A program made the translations under genes and the position numbers. A DNA stretch of 64,000 nt from Salvia splendens (taxonomy: Eukaryota > Streptophyta > Magnoliopsida > Lamiales > Lamiaceae): assembly GCF_004379255.2 (NCBI RefSeq), contig NC_056040.1, positions 24,068,120 to 24,132,119 on the forward strand, read 5' to 3'. The stretch's first letter is position 1; each line of letters starts with the position of its first letter. Under the pieces are notes generated by a model. The model had not been told where the DNA came from. It saw only the letters and a list, made by a program, of their open reading frames with translations, and searched no databases. This document shows, in pieces, positions 31,240 to 41,098 of the stretch.

Positions 31240-31474
31240 CTCTCCCGTCCCAACTAAGTTGAGTCACTTCTTTTGGACATCGAGATAAAAAAATTGAATG
31301 AGTTGAATGATAATAATATAAAATAGGAGAGAGGAAAAAAGTAGGAGAAATTAAGACGGAGTAAAGTAAGAGTGATTAGATGTTTTATTTTTTATTGTTA
31401 AAAAAAGGAAATGACTCAACTTTGTTGGGACATCCCAAAAAAAATATGACTCAACTTAGTTGGGACGGAGGGAG
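31240..31474. mobile_element. Stowaway-like MITE
   Basis: Ends CTCTCCCGTCCCAACTAAG and inverted CTCCCTCCGTCCCAACTAAG; TA follows the right end, the left flank is less clean. It lies 10 bp from the preceding MITE. Confidence 0.75.
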
Positions 31475-32317
31475 TAGTATTTACATTAGATAGAACTAAG
31501 TAGATATTTTATATTCACATTTAGGGTGTCAATCGGGCTAACCCATTCTGGTTCTGGCCAACTCGTTTGGATTGTCGGGCTATTTGGGTATGACTATTCG
31601 GGTTATGAATTTTTCAAATTGTAAATTTTCAACTCTAACCATAATCCACCAAATTTTGGGATAACTCATCGAGCTATTCGAGCCAAAAAGCTTTTCAAAA
31701 CAAACTCTCGTTATCAAAATTTTCCTTCGTAAAATATTTCTAAATTTTATATTTTTTTTCTTCTAAGATTTAGAATCACATAAATTTTTTAAACTTTCAT
31801 GGTTTTCAATACTAGTTGGACATGAGCCTTTCATGTTGGTTAACAGATAAATTAAAATTAAATTAATCAATTTGAATTAAAGTGTACTTGTCATTATTTT
31901 GGCATTGGTTATATAATCAATTCTTTATGAAAATTAGAAATCATATCTTACATAAAACACTATTAAAATACTAAATATATTGAAAATTTTGATGGGCTAA
32001 TTCTAAGTTTTGTCTTGATTGGCTTTGGCGGTGATAAGCTGATGGTGACAAATATTGGGACTATGGAAGAATGGGTCGAGGTGGAACTTGAAAGCTGTTA
32101 GTGTGGAACCGAGTGAAAAATGTGTGGAACAAAGATTGAAAAAGGCTAGTGAATTGCAGTGCATGAAATCCAAAAATACAAGAAAAACCCTCCGTCCACC
32201 AAAAATAGAAAGGTTATGAATGACACATGTTTTAATGTATAATTGGTAAAGTAAGAGAAAGATAGGAAAAAGTAAGAGAGAGGAAGGGAAAATGTAGTGG
32301 AATGAGTGTTAGTGGAT

Positions 32318-32939
32318 TGTTAGTGTTTGAGCTCATCAAGATCGGATTGAGCTGGTGGAAGAATCAAGTCAGGAAATAGCCGTTGGGAACCAAAACAGGA
32401 ACTAGCCGTTGGAAACGGTTATAACCGTGTTCGGCAAAAGGAGCTGTTCGGCCAAAGGAAGCTGTTCGGCAAAAGGAAGCTGTTCGGCAATTGGAAGCTG
32501 TTCGGCAAAAGGAAGCTGTTCAGCAATTGGAAGCTGTTCGGCAATTGGAAGCTGTTCGGCAAAGGAAGCTGTTCGGCGGTTTTCTTGATCGATACTTCTT
32601 AAGGGAGTTGCGATTCATTCCGGAACTAACAACAACAGAAATCAAAAGTGATAGAGAGAGAATTCAAGAGAGGAAGTGTTATCTTTCAGCTGTGCGTTTT
32701 TAGCTCTCGAAGCAAGAAGTTTTCGGGCGAGTTGAGGGTTTTCCATCTTGTAAATTCTTGAGAGTTTTGAGTGCTCTTATGTTTGTAATTTCTCGAGTGA
32801 TCAATAAAGAAACACACCAGATTCTGCCCGTGGATGTAGGCTTACGCCGAACCACGTAATTCGCTTGTGTTCTTCCTTGCATGTTGTCATTTCATTAATT
32901 TGCATTTCGATCATCACAACCGTAGGTTCGTTCTTCACA
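32318..32939 (+). repeat. 5' LTR of the copia element
   Basis: 622 bp. It contains eight copies of an ~18-bp unit GGAAGCTGTTCGGCAA at 32440-32579, a polyadenylation-like AATAAA at 32803-32808, and a U5 motif at 32827-32863 (CCCGTGGATGTAGG, then GAACCACGTAATTC) also found in the Tat-type LTR. Confidence 0.96.
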
Positions 32940-32942
32940 ACG

Positions 32943-32961
32943 TGGCGCCGTCTGTGGGAAA
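32943..32961 (+). other. Primer-binding site of the copia element
   Basis: TGGCGCCGTCTGTGGGAA starts 4 bases after the LTR. It is the same 18-mer used by the Tat-type gypsy element and fits a tRNA-Lys(UUU)-type primer, rather than the initiator tRNA-Met (TGGTATCAGAGC) most plant copia elements use. Confidence 0.85.
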
Positions 32962-33047
32962 TTCGTCCACTGAATTGATCGAGAAGGCATAAAGTTTTGG
33001 GAGTTCTTTCTTTGTTTCCTCAAGAAGGCGCTCAACCTGTTTGAATA

Positions 33048-36000
33048 ATGGCTGCAGCAAGGTTTGATGTTGAAAAGTTCACAGGCCGAAATGATTTTGG
33101 CCTATGGAGGCTGAAGATGAAAGCAATCTTGATGCAACAGGGTTTATGGGAAACCCTAAATGGTGGAGGCAGTAATGAGGAGGAGAAGCCCGAGCCTGAT
33201 GAAAAGGAGAAGGCAAAGGCTCAAGACAGAGAGTACAAGGCATATAGTACCTTGATACTCAACCTCAATGACAGAGTCCTCAGAGAAGTTTCAAAGGAGG
33301 AGACAGCGGCTGGAGTTTGGTCCAAGTTGGAGTCATTATACATGGCCAAATCCTTGGCAAATCGGCTGCACCTGAAGCAGAAACTTCTCACTTTCAAGAT
33401 TGCTGATGGAAAAGGTGTGTTGGAACAGCTCGAAGAATTTGGGAAATGCATCGATGATCTTGAGAACATTGATGAAGAGATTAAAGATGAGGACAAGGCT
33501 CTGATGTTGTTGAATTCCTTGCCACCAAGTTATGAGCATTTCAAGGATGCTATACTTCTTGGTAGAGAGTCCAAGATTGGATATGAAGAGGTGTACTCTG
33601 CTCTAAAGCTCAAGGAAATCCAGAAATCTAATCCAAAGTCCACTGAAATGGTGTCTGAGAGTCTGAGTGTTGCTGATCACAAGAAGAATGTGAAAAGAAA
33701 GTCACAGAAGAAGCCATGGAAAAACAAGACAGCTGACTGGAAAGAGACCAGATCATGCCATCACTGCAAGAAACCAGGCCACATAAAGAAGAATTGTTGG
33801 GTTTGGAAGAAGAAGCAGGCCGAGGAAGAGAATGGCAAGAACAATGCTGATATTGCAGAAGAGTTGGTGGTCCCGGAGGCTCTGTGTGTGACTGAGGACA
33901 TGGAAGAACTTCCATGGATCATGGATTCTGGATGTAGCTTCCACATGTGTCCAACTAGAAGTCATTTTGAGGAAATCAAGAATGCAGCTGGATCAGTTTT
34001 GTTAGGAAATGACCAGATATGCAGAATCAGAGGAATTGGGTCCATCAGGCTTAGACTTCATAATGGCTCCATCAGGTTACTCACTGGTGTGAGGTTTATT
34101 CCAGAGATTAAGAGGAATTTGATCTCTATTGGAGTGTTGGATGCAGCAGGATATAATTGCATATTATCTGATGGGATTATGAACATCGTCAAGAATGGTG
34201 ATGTTGTTATGATGGCTGAGAGAAAGAGAAGCCTATACTATCTAAAGGCAAGTGTGGTTACTGGATCTGTGAATCTGGTGCAGGTATTAGACTTAAGAAT
34301 GTGGCATCTCAGACTCGGACACTTGGGAGAAACTGGAATTAAAGAATTGGCCAAGAAGGAGCTGATTAAGCTGGAAAATCCCAATGAGCAGTTGGGTTTG
34401 TGTGAGCAATGTGTGCTCGGAAAGAGTAAGAAACTGCCCTATGGAAGAGGAATTCACAGCTCAAAGTCACCACTAGACTATGCCCACAGTGACTTGTGGG
34501 GCCCAGCTACACCAGCTTCATTGGGTGGAGGTAGATACTTTCTATCCATTATTGATGATTTTTCTAGAAAATTATGGGTGTTTATCTTGAAGGAAAAATC
34601 AGAGACATTCATGAAATTCAAGGAGTGGTGTAGGGAAGTGGAGGTGGAGAAAGGGTGTTCTTTGAAGTGTTTAAGAACTGATAATGGGCTGGAATTTCTG
34701 AGTGGGGAGTTTGATTCTTTCTGCAAGCAGAAAGGTATGAAGAGGCATAGGACATCTCCATCTAATCCCCAACAGAATGGAGTTGCTGAGCGCATGAATA
34801 GAACCATCCTAGAGCGAGTTAGATGTATGCTCTTTGGCTCTGGAATGGCTAAGAGATTCTGGGGTGAGGCTGTGAGTATGGCAGCAGTTCTCATCAATAG
34901 AAGTCCTTCTTCAGCTATAGCTTTTGACACTCCTGATCATAGATGGTATGGAAAGGCCATGGATTATTCGAATATGAAGATTTTTGGTTGTATGGCTTAT
35001 GCACACATCAAGCAAAGTAAGTTGGAGCCAAGGGCCTTGAGATGTGTGATGATTGGATACCAAAAGGGAGTGAAGGGCTACAGACTGTGGTGCATAGAGC
35101 CAGGAAATCAGAAAGTTATTATCTCTAGAGATGTGCAATTTGAAGAAAGTAGGATGCCATTTCTAGAAAAGGCTCAAGAGAGCCAGAGGCCATCTCATTC
35201 TGAGAAAGAACCAGAGCCTGAGAGGATGGTGGAGATGGGTGTTCCAGAACCTGAGGAGGCTGAGGAATCAGTTCAGGTGGAGGTTTCTGGAGCAGATAGA
35301 ATTGCTGAGCCTGAACAGCAGATGGGAAATCATGGTGAACAAGAAGAAGCAGATGCTGATGTCTTGAACCCTGAAGAAGAGCAGCAGGATTTGGGTGACT
35401 ATGTTCTAGCCAGAGATAGGGTCAGAAGAATCCCTAAACCATCTACAAGATACAGTGAAGAAGAATACTTGCTATATGCACTATGTGTTGCAGAAAACAT
35501 AGAGTATGCAGAGCCTTCAAGCTTCAAGGAAGCTATGAGTTCTAAGGAGAGCAAGCAGTGGATGGAGGCTATGATAGATGAAATACAGTCCCTGATCAAG
35601 AACAAGACATGGGTGCTTGTGAAGAGACCTTCCACACAAAAACCAGTGAGTTGTAAGTGGATATACAAGAAAAAGTTGGAGGTTGGGAACAAGATTAGGT
35701 TCAAGGCTAGGCTTGTAGCTCGGGGGTTCACACAAGAGGAGGGAATAGACTATAATGAAGTATTTTCTCCAGTGGTAAAGCATGCCTCAATCAGAATTTT
35801 GCTAGCTATAGTTGCTCAAAGAAGTTGGTTTTTGGACCAACTTGATGTGAAGACAGCCTTTCTTCATGGAGAGCTTGAGGAAACTATATACATGAATCAG
35901 CCAGAGGGATTTGTGATACATGGGAGTGAAGATAAGGTTTGTCTACTAAAGAAAAGTCTATACGGTTTGAAGCAAGCAAGTAGACAATGGCATATCAAGT

Positions 36001-37082
36001 TTGATGAACATATGCAGAGTATGGGATTTATAAATTCCAGATATGATAGTTGTGTCTACTTCAAATCAAAGTCTGAGGGACCTGCTGTGTATTTGCTATT
36101 ATATGTAGACGACATCTTGCTTGCTGGACCAGATAGACAGGAGCTAGATAGGGTGAAAGCCTTATTGAAAAAGGGATTTGAAATCAAGGATCTGGGGAGT
36201 GCTAGCAAGATTTTGGGAATGGATATATTCAGAAAGGCAGATAAGAGGGTGTTGTGGTTGTCCCAAGAAGGCTACATTCAGAAAGTACTGCGCAAATATC
36301 AGATTGACAAGAGTAGAACAACCTCAGTGCCACTATCACAACAGACTAAGCTGTCCAAATCACAATGTCCCAGAAATCAGCAAGAAGAAAGAGAGATGAG
36401 CCAGATACCTTATTCCAACATAGTTGGGAGTGTGATGTATATGATGATATGCACAAGGCCTGATATTTCTCATGCGGTAAGCGTGGTGAGCAGATACATG
36501 TCCTGTCCGGGAAGAGAGCACTGGTTGGCTTTGAAAGGGATTCTCAAGTATCTCAAAGGAAGTAGTGATCTGGGAATAATGTTCAAATCAGAGAATGAAG
36601 GAGATAAGGATAGCATTATTGGGTTTTGCGATTCAGATTATGCAGCTAACCTTGATAATAGGCGCTCACAATCTGGGTACATATTTACCTTGTTCGGCTC
36701 CGCGGTGAGCTGGAAGTCTAATCTCCAATCCGTGGTGGCTCTATCGACGACGGAGGCAGAGTATATAGCTCTTGCTGAGGCAGTAAAGGAAAGCTTCTGG
36801 CTTAGGGGTATAGTTGGTGATTTTGGGGTGAAGCAAGAGAATGTTGTGATCAAGTGCGACAGCAATAGCGCGATTTGTCTCTCGAAACATCAGACATATC
36901 ATGAACGCAGCAAACATATAGACGTGAGGCTGCATTTCATTCGAGATGAGGTTGAGAAGGGTGCGGTGAAGATTGAGAAGGTCAGCACCGAGCACAATGC
37001 GGCTGATGCACTTACTAAAGCCCTACCAAGATCCAAGTTCCGACATTGCTTGGATTTGGTTGGGGTGGTCCGAAATTTGTAA
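33048..37082 (+). CDS. gag-pol: Copia Gag-Pol polyprotein
   Basis: 1344 codons with no interruption. Gag (UBN2-like) covers about 1-220. The CCHC knuckle CHHCKKPGHIKKNC lies near 236-249. Protease has DSG at about 293-295. Integrase has an HHCC finger (HLRLGH...CEQC) and a catalytic triad at about D482, D545, E581 (DD35E spacing). RT has YVDD at about 1019-1022. RNase H carries SDYAANLDNRRSQSG and STTEAEY. The start at 33048 is 108 bp after the LTR and is followed by the usual copia gag N-terminus (KFTGRNDFGLWRLKMKAIL). Gag and Pol share one frame, so the Gag:Pol ratio must be set after translation or by splicing, as in other copia elements. Confidence 0.96.
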   Translation: MAAARFDVEKFTGRNDFGLWRLKMKAILMQQGLWETLNGGGSNEEEKPEPDEKEKAKAQDREYKAYSTLILNLNDRVLREVSKEETAAGVWSKLESLYMAKSLANRLHLKQKLLTFKIADGKGVLEQLEEFGKCIDDLENIDEEIKDEDKALMLLNSLPPSYEHFKDAILLGRESKIGYEEVYSALKLKEIQKSNPKSTEMVSESLSVADHKKNVKRKSQKKPWKNKTADWKETRSCHHCKKPGHIKKNCWVWKKKQAEEENGKNNADIAEELVVPEALCVTEDMEELPWIMDSGCSFHMCPTRSHFEEIKNAAGSVLLGNDQICRIRGIGSIRLRLHNGSIRLLTGVRFIPEIKRNLISIGVLDAAGYNCILSDGIMNIVKNGDVVMMAERKRSLYYLKASVVTGSVNLVQVLDLRMWHLRLGHLGETGIKELAKKELIKLENPNEQLGLCEQCVLGKSKKLPYGRGIHSSKSPLDYAHSDLWGPATPASLGGGRYFLSIIDDFSRKLWVFILKEKSETFMKFKEWCREVEVEKGCSLKCLRTDNGLEFLSGEFDSFCKQKGMKRHRTSPSNPQQNGVAERMNRTILERVRCMLFGSGMAKRFWGEAVSMAAVLINRSPSSAIAFDTPDHRWYGKAMDYSNMKIFGCMAYAHIKQSKLEPRALRCVMIGYQKGVKGYRLWCIEPGNQKVIISRDVQFEESRMPFLEKAQESQRPSHSEKEPEPERMVEMGVPEPEEAEESVQVEVSGADRIAEPEQQMGNHGEQEEADADVLNPEEEQQDLGDYVLARDRVRRIPKPSTRYSEEEYLLYALCVAENIEYAEPSSFKEAMSSKESKQWMEAMIDEIQSLIKNKTWVLVKRPSTQKPVSCKWIYKKKLEVGNKIRFKARLVARGFTQEEGIDYNEVFSPVVKHASIRILLAIVAQRSWFLDQLDVKTAFLHGELEETIYMNQPEGFVIHGSEDKVCLLKKSLYGLKQASRQWHIKFDEHMQSMGFINSRYDSCVYFKSKSEGPAVYLLLYVDDILLAGPDRQELDRVKALLKKGFEIKDLGSASKILGMDIFRKADKRVLWLSQEGYIQKVLRKYQIDKSRTTSVPLSQQTKLSKSQCPRNQQEEREMSQIPYSNIVGSVMYMMICTRPDISHAVSVVSRYMSCPGREHWLALKGILKYLKGSSDLGIMFKSENEGDKDSIIGFCDSDYAANLDNRRSQSGYIFTLFGSAVSWKSNLQSVVALSTTEAEYIALAEAVKESFWLRGIVGDFGVKQENVVIKCDSNSAICLSKHQTYHERSKHIDVRLHFIRDEVEKGAVKIEKVSTEHNAADALTKALPRSKFRHCLDLVGVVRNL

Positions 37083-37129
37083 GTATGGGAAGGAAGGTGG
37101 AACTGGTGGTGATGGATCTTAGATTGCTC

Positions 37130-37141
37130 AAAGGTGGAGGA
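37130..37141 (+). other. Polypurine tract of the copia element
   Basis: AAAGGTGGAGGA lies just upstream of the 3' LTR. Confidence 0.8.
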
Positions 37142-37143
37142 TT

Positions 37144-37765
37144 TGTTAGTGTTTGAGCTCATCAAGATCGGATTGAGCTGGTGGAAGAATCAAGTCAGGA
37201 AATAGCCGTTGGGAACCAAAACAGGAACTAGCCGTTGGAAACGGTTATAACCGTGTTCGGCAAAAGGAGCTGTTCGGCCAAAGGAAGCTGTTCGGCAAAA
37301 GGAAGCTGTTCGGCAATTGGAAGCTGTTCGGCAAAAGGAAGCTGTTCAGCAATTGGAAGCTGTTCGGCAATTGGAAGCTGTTCGGCAAAGGAAGCTGTTC
37401 GGCGGTTTTCTTGATCGATACTTCTTAAGGGAGTTGCGATTCATTCCGGAACTAACAACAACAGAAATCAAAAGTGATAGAGAGAGAATTCAAGAGAGGA
37501 AGTGTTATCTTTCAGCTGTGCGTTTTTAGCTCTCGAAGCAAGAAGTTTTCGGGCGAGTTGAGGGTTTTCCATCTTGTAAATTCTTGAGAGTTTTGAGTGC
37601 TCTTATGTTTGTAATTTCTCGAGTGATCAATAAAGAAACACACCAGATTCTGCCCGTGGATGTAGGCTTACGCCGAACCACGTAATTCGCTTGTGTTCTT
37701 CCTTGCATGTTGTCATTTCATTAATTTGCATTTCGATCATCACAACCGTAGGTTCGTTCTTCACA
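37144..37765 (+). repeat. 3' LTR of the copia element
   Basis: Same length and, in my reading, the same sequence as the 5' LTR, including the 18-bp repeats (37266-37405). Confidence 0.96.
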
Positions 37766-38108
37766 TGGATTGTGAGGTTTATATTTAGAATGGTATGCAT
37801 GATTAGTATTGGTTGAAAACTTTCATTTTTAGACTTAGTCTAACTTTGGTGGACACCCGAAATGGTAAAACTAGTTTATTTTTGTGGACGAATGGAGTTT
37901 TATTTTTTAATTAACCACTGCAACCCATCGAGCTGACCCGTAACCCTTTCGGTCCAACCCATTTAACCCGTGAACCCTAATGGACTAACCCGTTTAGCCT
38001 GTTTTGTAGTATATGGATTGCCAAATTACTGCCCTAACCCGCTATTTTTTTCGGATTATTCGGGCCAACGGACAAATTTCAGGTTAGATTGATATCCATA
38101 TTACATTA

Positions 38109-38520
38109 GATACAACTACTTAGGTGACATGTTTTTTTTCTTTGAAATTAATGTTTAGGTGACATTAATATATCAGGAGTGTCTACCGAGAGGCGTGGAC
38201 AAGTAGTGTAGAAATAATGCAAAATTTTAATGCCATACCAAATTTTAGCATCAACTAGTGATGCCCGAGGTTCAGCAACAACCGGTTCCAGTTTGCCAGA
38301 CCACGGGGAGCGAACCATTACCCCGGTCAGTCCGAATCGGGCTAAAGAGAACTGATAAGCCAAACTATGCACATCTACTTCAAAAATAAACAATAATAAC
38401 GATCGAGCCAAGGAGAGATTGGCCAACCAAATCGCAGCATAACAAGAATAACTAAAATTTCTAGAGTTTTGAAGACGGAGCAGAGAGCTATGCATGATGA
38501 GTAGGAGCTCTTTCAATGTA
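38109..38520. other. Intergenic, downstream of the NSE4 relic
   Basis: Probably former NSE4 3' UTR and flank; no other gene seen. Confidence 0.45.
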
Positions 38521-40624
38521 TCATAATAGTTTTCGCTTCCCTCTACGAATGGCAGAGGCCCTATCAGTAGCTTTATTACCATCACTTTCAGGTGAAACTT
38601 CCACGACAGTCTGCTCCCGCATAACTAAACCTCGGTTCCTACACAATTTCCTTATATGAGTTGAAGGCTGTGCAACTTGTGGTCCATCAAACTCTAGTTC
38701 TGCTTCATTCACCTCGGCTCTATGTGGCATTAGTTCCTCCCCGGCAGCAACAGAGTCCAACATTGAATACAAGTTGGCATTATCCAGGAAATATAAAGAT
38801 ATGAAAGTCTGGTTAATATGAGGAATTGATTGCTACAAGTACCTTCCAGTCGTTAAAGTCGTATCTGAGTATAAAATGACTATAAGCAGACTCGCCAGAT
38901 TGAATTGCATCAGCACTAGGAGCATTCTTCGGGGCTGAAAGCAGGAGCATTTCAGGGTAGACGTACGTTAGGGAGGGGATAAGGGAAACATTATTAAACT
39001 AGGACGACAATGGATTTTACTTACAAACTAGATGTTGTCTCATCCTCTGAAATCTCAGCACGTCCATCTTTTATAAGAAATGATAGAGCAAATAAATTTT
39101 CCACAGTTTTTGCAAACGACTTCCTGTTTAACATTAGATTTTCAAGCTTGGCTTTGCGATTTTTCCTCAAGATGTTAAACATAGTAGCCATATTCTTATC
39201 AGTTGCGGTTTTGTCATGATCCTTTTCATCAAGCTGTCAAAGAATAAAACATGTCAGTCAGTCAGTTCCAATTATCGGCTCATATCGTTGCTATATGATG
39301 ATGCAAAATATCCAATAGTAATAAACACAATTGAGAGTAAAAAAGTCTTGACATCACATGGTACTTCTCTTCCTTAAAGATTGAAAGGTTTTTAGCTCTT
39401 CTGGTCGAGTATTTTTAGCGAGTTTTGCACGCTCTCTACGAACCAGTCTTACACCGCTTCAACTCAGTGTTCATTGGCCCAACCCTGCCGTGCATGGTAA
39501 GCATAACTAAGTTAGACATCCTGCTAATTTTTACAAAAATAACAAACAAACTGGCAAAGTGTAGAAAAAAAGATTACATTGTACGACAGCCAGGAGCACT
39601 CCTGAAAACAACAGCGACAGCTTCCCCAATGTCTTCCCATCTTATCGAACTCCTTAGCTCATTTCAGTAACTACATAGTCCGCCGCCTTCTTGTCGAAAA
39701 TCTCTAAGAATGCAACTAACAAACTCTGAAGGTGTCAAGCCATCATTATTATACGCTTTAACAAAGGTCACCAGTGTATTTGTAATGTCAAATAGAGCTT
39801 CAGCATCTACTACTTGCTCCCTGGGATATTGTACTACTATACAGGAAAAAAAAACTAAGTTAAACCAAACTAGAATGAAATACAAATGTACCAATAATAT
39901 AACATCACATAACCAACTAATAGTTATGGTAGTCTAGTAAATCAATCAATCTTTCCCTGATAAATAATCACATTGTAGATGCTAAGTCATCCCAGCTCTT
40001 CCCAACAGTCATCCGTCGTTAATATAAAAAATCCGATGTTCCACAATAATCCGTACAAAGTTAAAATTTAACCAAATTTCCATGAATCTTTTGCTATGAA
40101 ACAGTATAACACCTTTATTATAAGTAGTTGGGAAGTTTACCTAGCTGATGCAAGCTATCCACTTCTTCAACCAATGTTATCAACTTATGAGAATCAAATT
40201 CGGATATATCATCCCTCCCATCTGCACAACTAAATAGAAATAGAAATCCAGCCATTAATGCAGAAAGAAAGCAATAATTATAAATGATAAATTAATCAGA
40301 AACGTCCAAAATTAATGAACATATACATACAAAACCCCATTAAGGTATTGAAACGAGTACAAATCTTGAGATAACAGACTAAACACGTGAATCTAGCGAC
40401 AAAGAAAACTTATAGTAGAGCAGGATAATATTGATTTCCAAACAGAAATCGAAATTGGAAATTGGGGGGAAAAAGGTGGAAATACCGGAAATTCGGTTCT
40501 TGAAGGTGAGGTACTTGGAGCGAAGAAGCCTTCGGCCAACAGTGTGATCGGTTGTAGCTTGTGCTTTCCCTTTCCAAGTGTTACGGTTAGGTATCTCCCT
40601 CCGCATTGCTTCTGCAGAATTCAA
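38521..40624 (-). pseudogene. NSE4: NSE4 (SMC5/6 complex kleisin), probably a pseudogene
   Basis: NSE4 bridges the SMC5/6 heads in nuclear DNA repair. Recognisable exons: 40624-40486 (GRRLLRSKYLTFKNRIS), 40221-40141 (DGRDDISEFDSHKLITLVEEVDSLHQL), 39833-39578 (YPREQVVDAEALFDITNTLV, SIRWEDIGEAVAVVF), 39484-39358 (GPMNTELKRCK), 39233-39025 (MFNILRKNRKAKLENLMLNRKSF), 38934-38843 (SAYSHFILRYDFNDWK) and about 38766-38521 (GEELMPHR). Splice sites of the first exons are good. Lesions: an in-frame TGA at 39664-39666; two compensating frameshifts near 39441-39452 and 39372-39380 with stops between them; a phase mismatch between exons 5 and 6; and no AG where the last exon should start. Together these make a functional product unlikely, though manual splicing could mislead on one or two of them. 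Confidence 0.75.
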
Positions 40625-41095
40625 TTCCTAAAATCTATGGGTTTTTGGGGGGGGAGGAAGGAAGGAATACAAATAGCGAAATAGGGTTTAAGCAGAGGGA
40701 ATTCCCAAATTTTTAGCTGCTTTCAAATATTTTGTTTTTAATGAGAGAGAATATATGGTTTATAGTAGTGACTAAATACTTTCATTAATTAATTTATAAT
40801 AATTCGATAAATATGGAAGCATGCATTTTTGTATTAATTCGCGATCTAATTTTTATGGTGTAATCTCCATAATTTACTTCATTTAATACAGCTAATATAT
40901 AATGTTTGCATTAACTATATATGAGCAGAGTACAAATGTTCTATATCAATTTTTATATTGATACAAATTTTTTTTATCAATATTTCATATTTTTACTACA
41001 CGTAAGTAAATATATAAGTAAATAGTTAACAATTTTCAAACATATAAGAAAAAATATATTAACTTGAGACATGGATTAAACTTTTTATAATACTT
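40625..41095. other. Upstream flank of the NSE4 relic
   Basis: AT-rich; would hold the former NSE4 promoter. No clear TATA box chosen. Confidence 0.45.
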
Positions 41096-41098
41096 ATT

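Larger units (their letters stand above)
32318..37765 (+). mobile_element. Full-length Ty1/copia retrotransposon, apparently intact
   Basis: Two 622-bp LTRs (32318-32939 and 37144-37765), TGTTAG...TTCACA, flanked by a perfect TGGAT duplication (32313-32317 and 37766-37770). I found no difference between the LTRs, so insertion is very recent. PBS, a single 1344-codon gag-pol frame and a purine tract are all present. The domain order protease, integrase, RT, RNase H is that of copia. The Tork-like assignment is inference from the RT and RNase H motifs. Confidence 0.96.
32187..37899. mobile_element. Stowaway-like MITE interrupted by the copia element
   Basis: The left half (about 32187-32317) starts ACCCTCCGTCCACCAAAAAT. 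The right half (37771-37899) ends TTTTTGTGGACGAATGGAGT. Removing 32318-37770 rejoins them through GTGTTAGTGGATTGTGAGG. Confidence 0.6.
31522..38100. mobile_element. hAT-type MITE (TAGGGATGTCAAT family), copy 2, interrupted
   Basis: The left end TAGGGTGTCAATCGGGCTAACCC at 31522 and the inverted right end TATGGATATCAATCTAACC at 38100 belong to the family seen at 24419 and 41274. Both halves carry AACCCG/CGGGTT words. The flanks TTCACATT and TTACATT differ by one base. It is split by a Stowaway-like MITE, which is itself split by the copia element. Confidence 0.6.

Noticed and set aside
32440..32579. CRISPR-like array
   Set aside because: Contiguous degenerate 18-bp repeats without spacers inside a plant LTR.
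32491..32703. Repeat-rich open frame present in both copia LTRs (also 37317-37529)
   Set aside because: Translation of the 18-bp LTR repeats; upstream of or within the LTR transcription start region and not conserved as protein.
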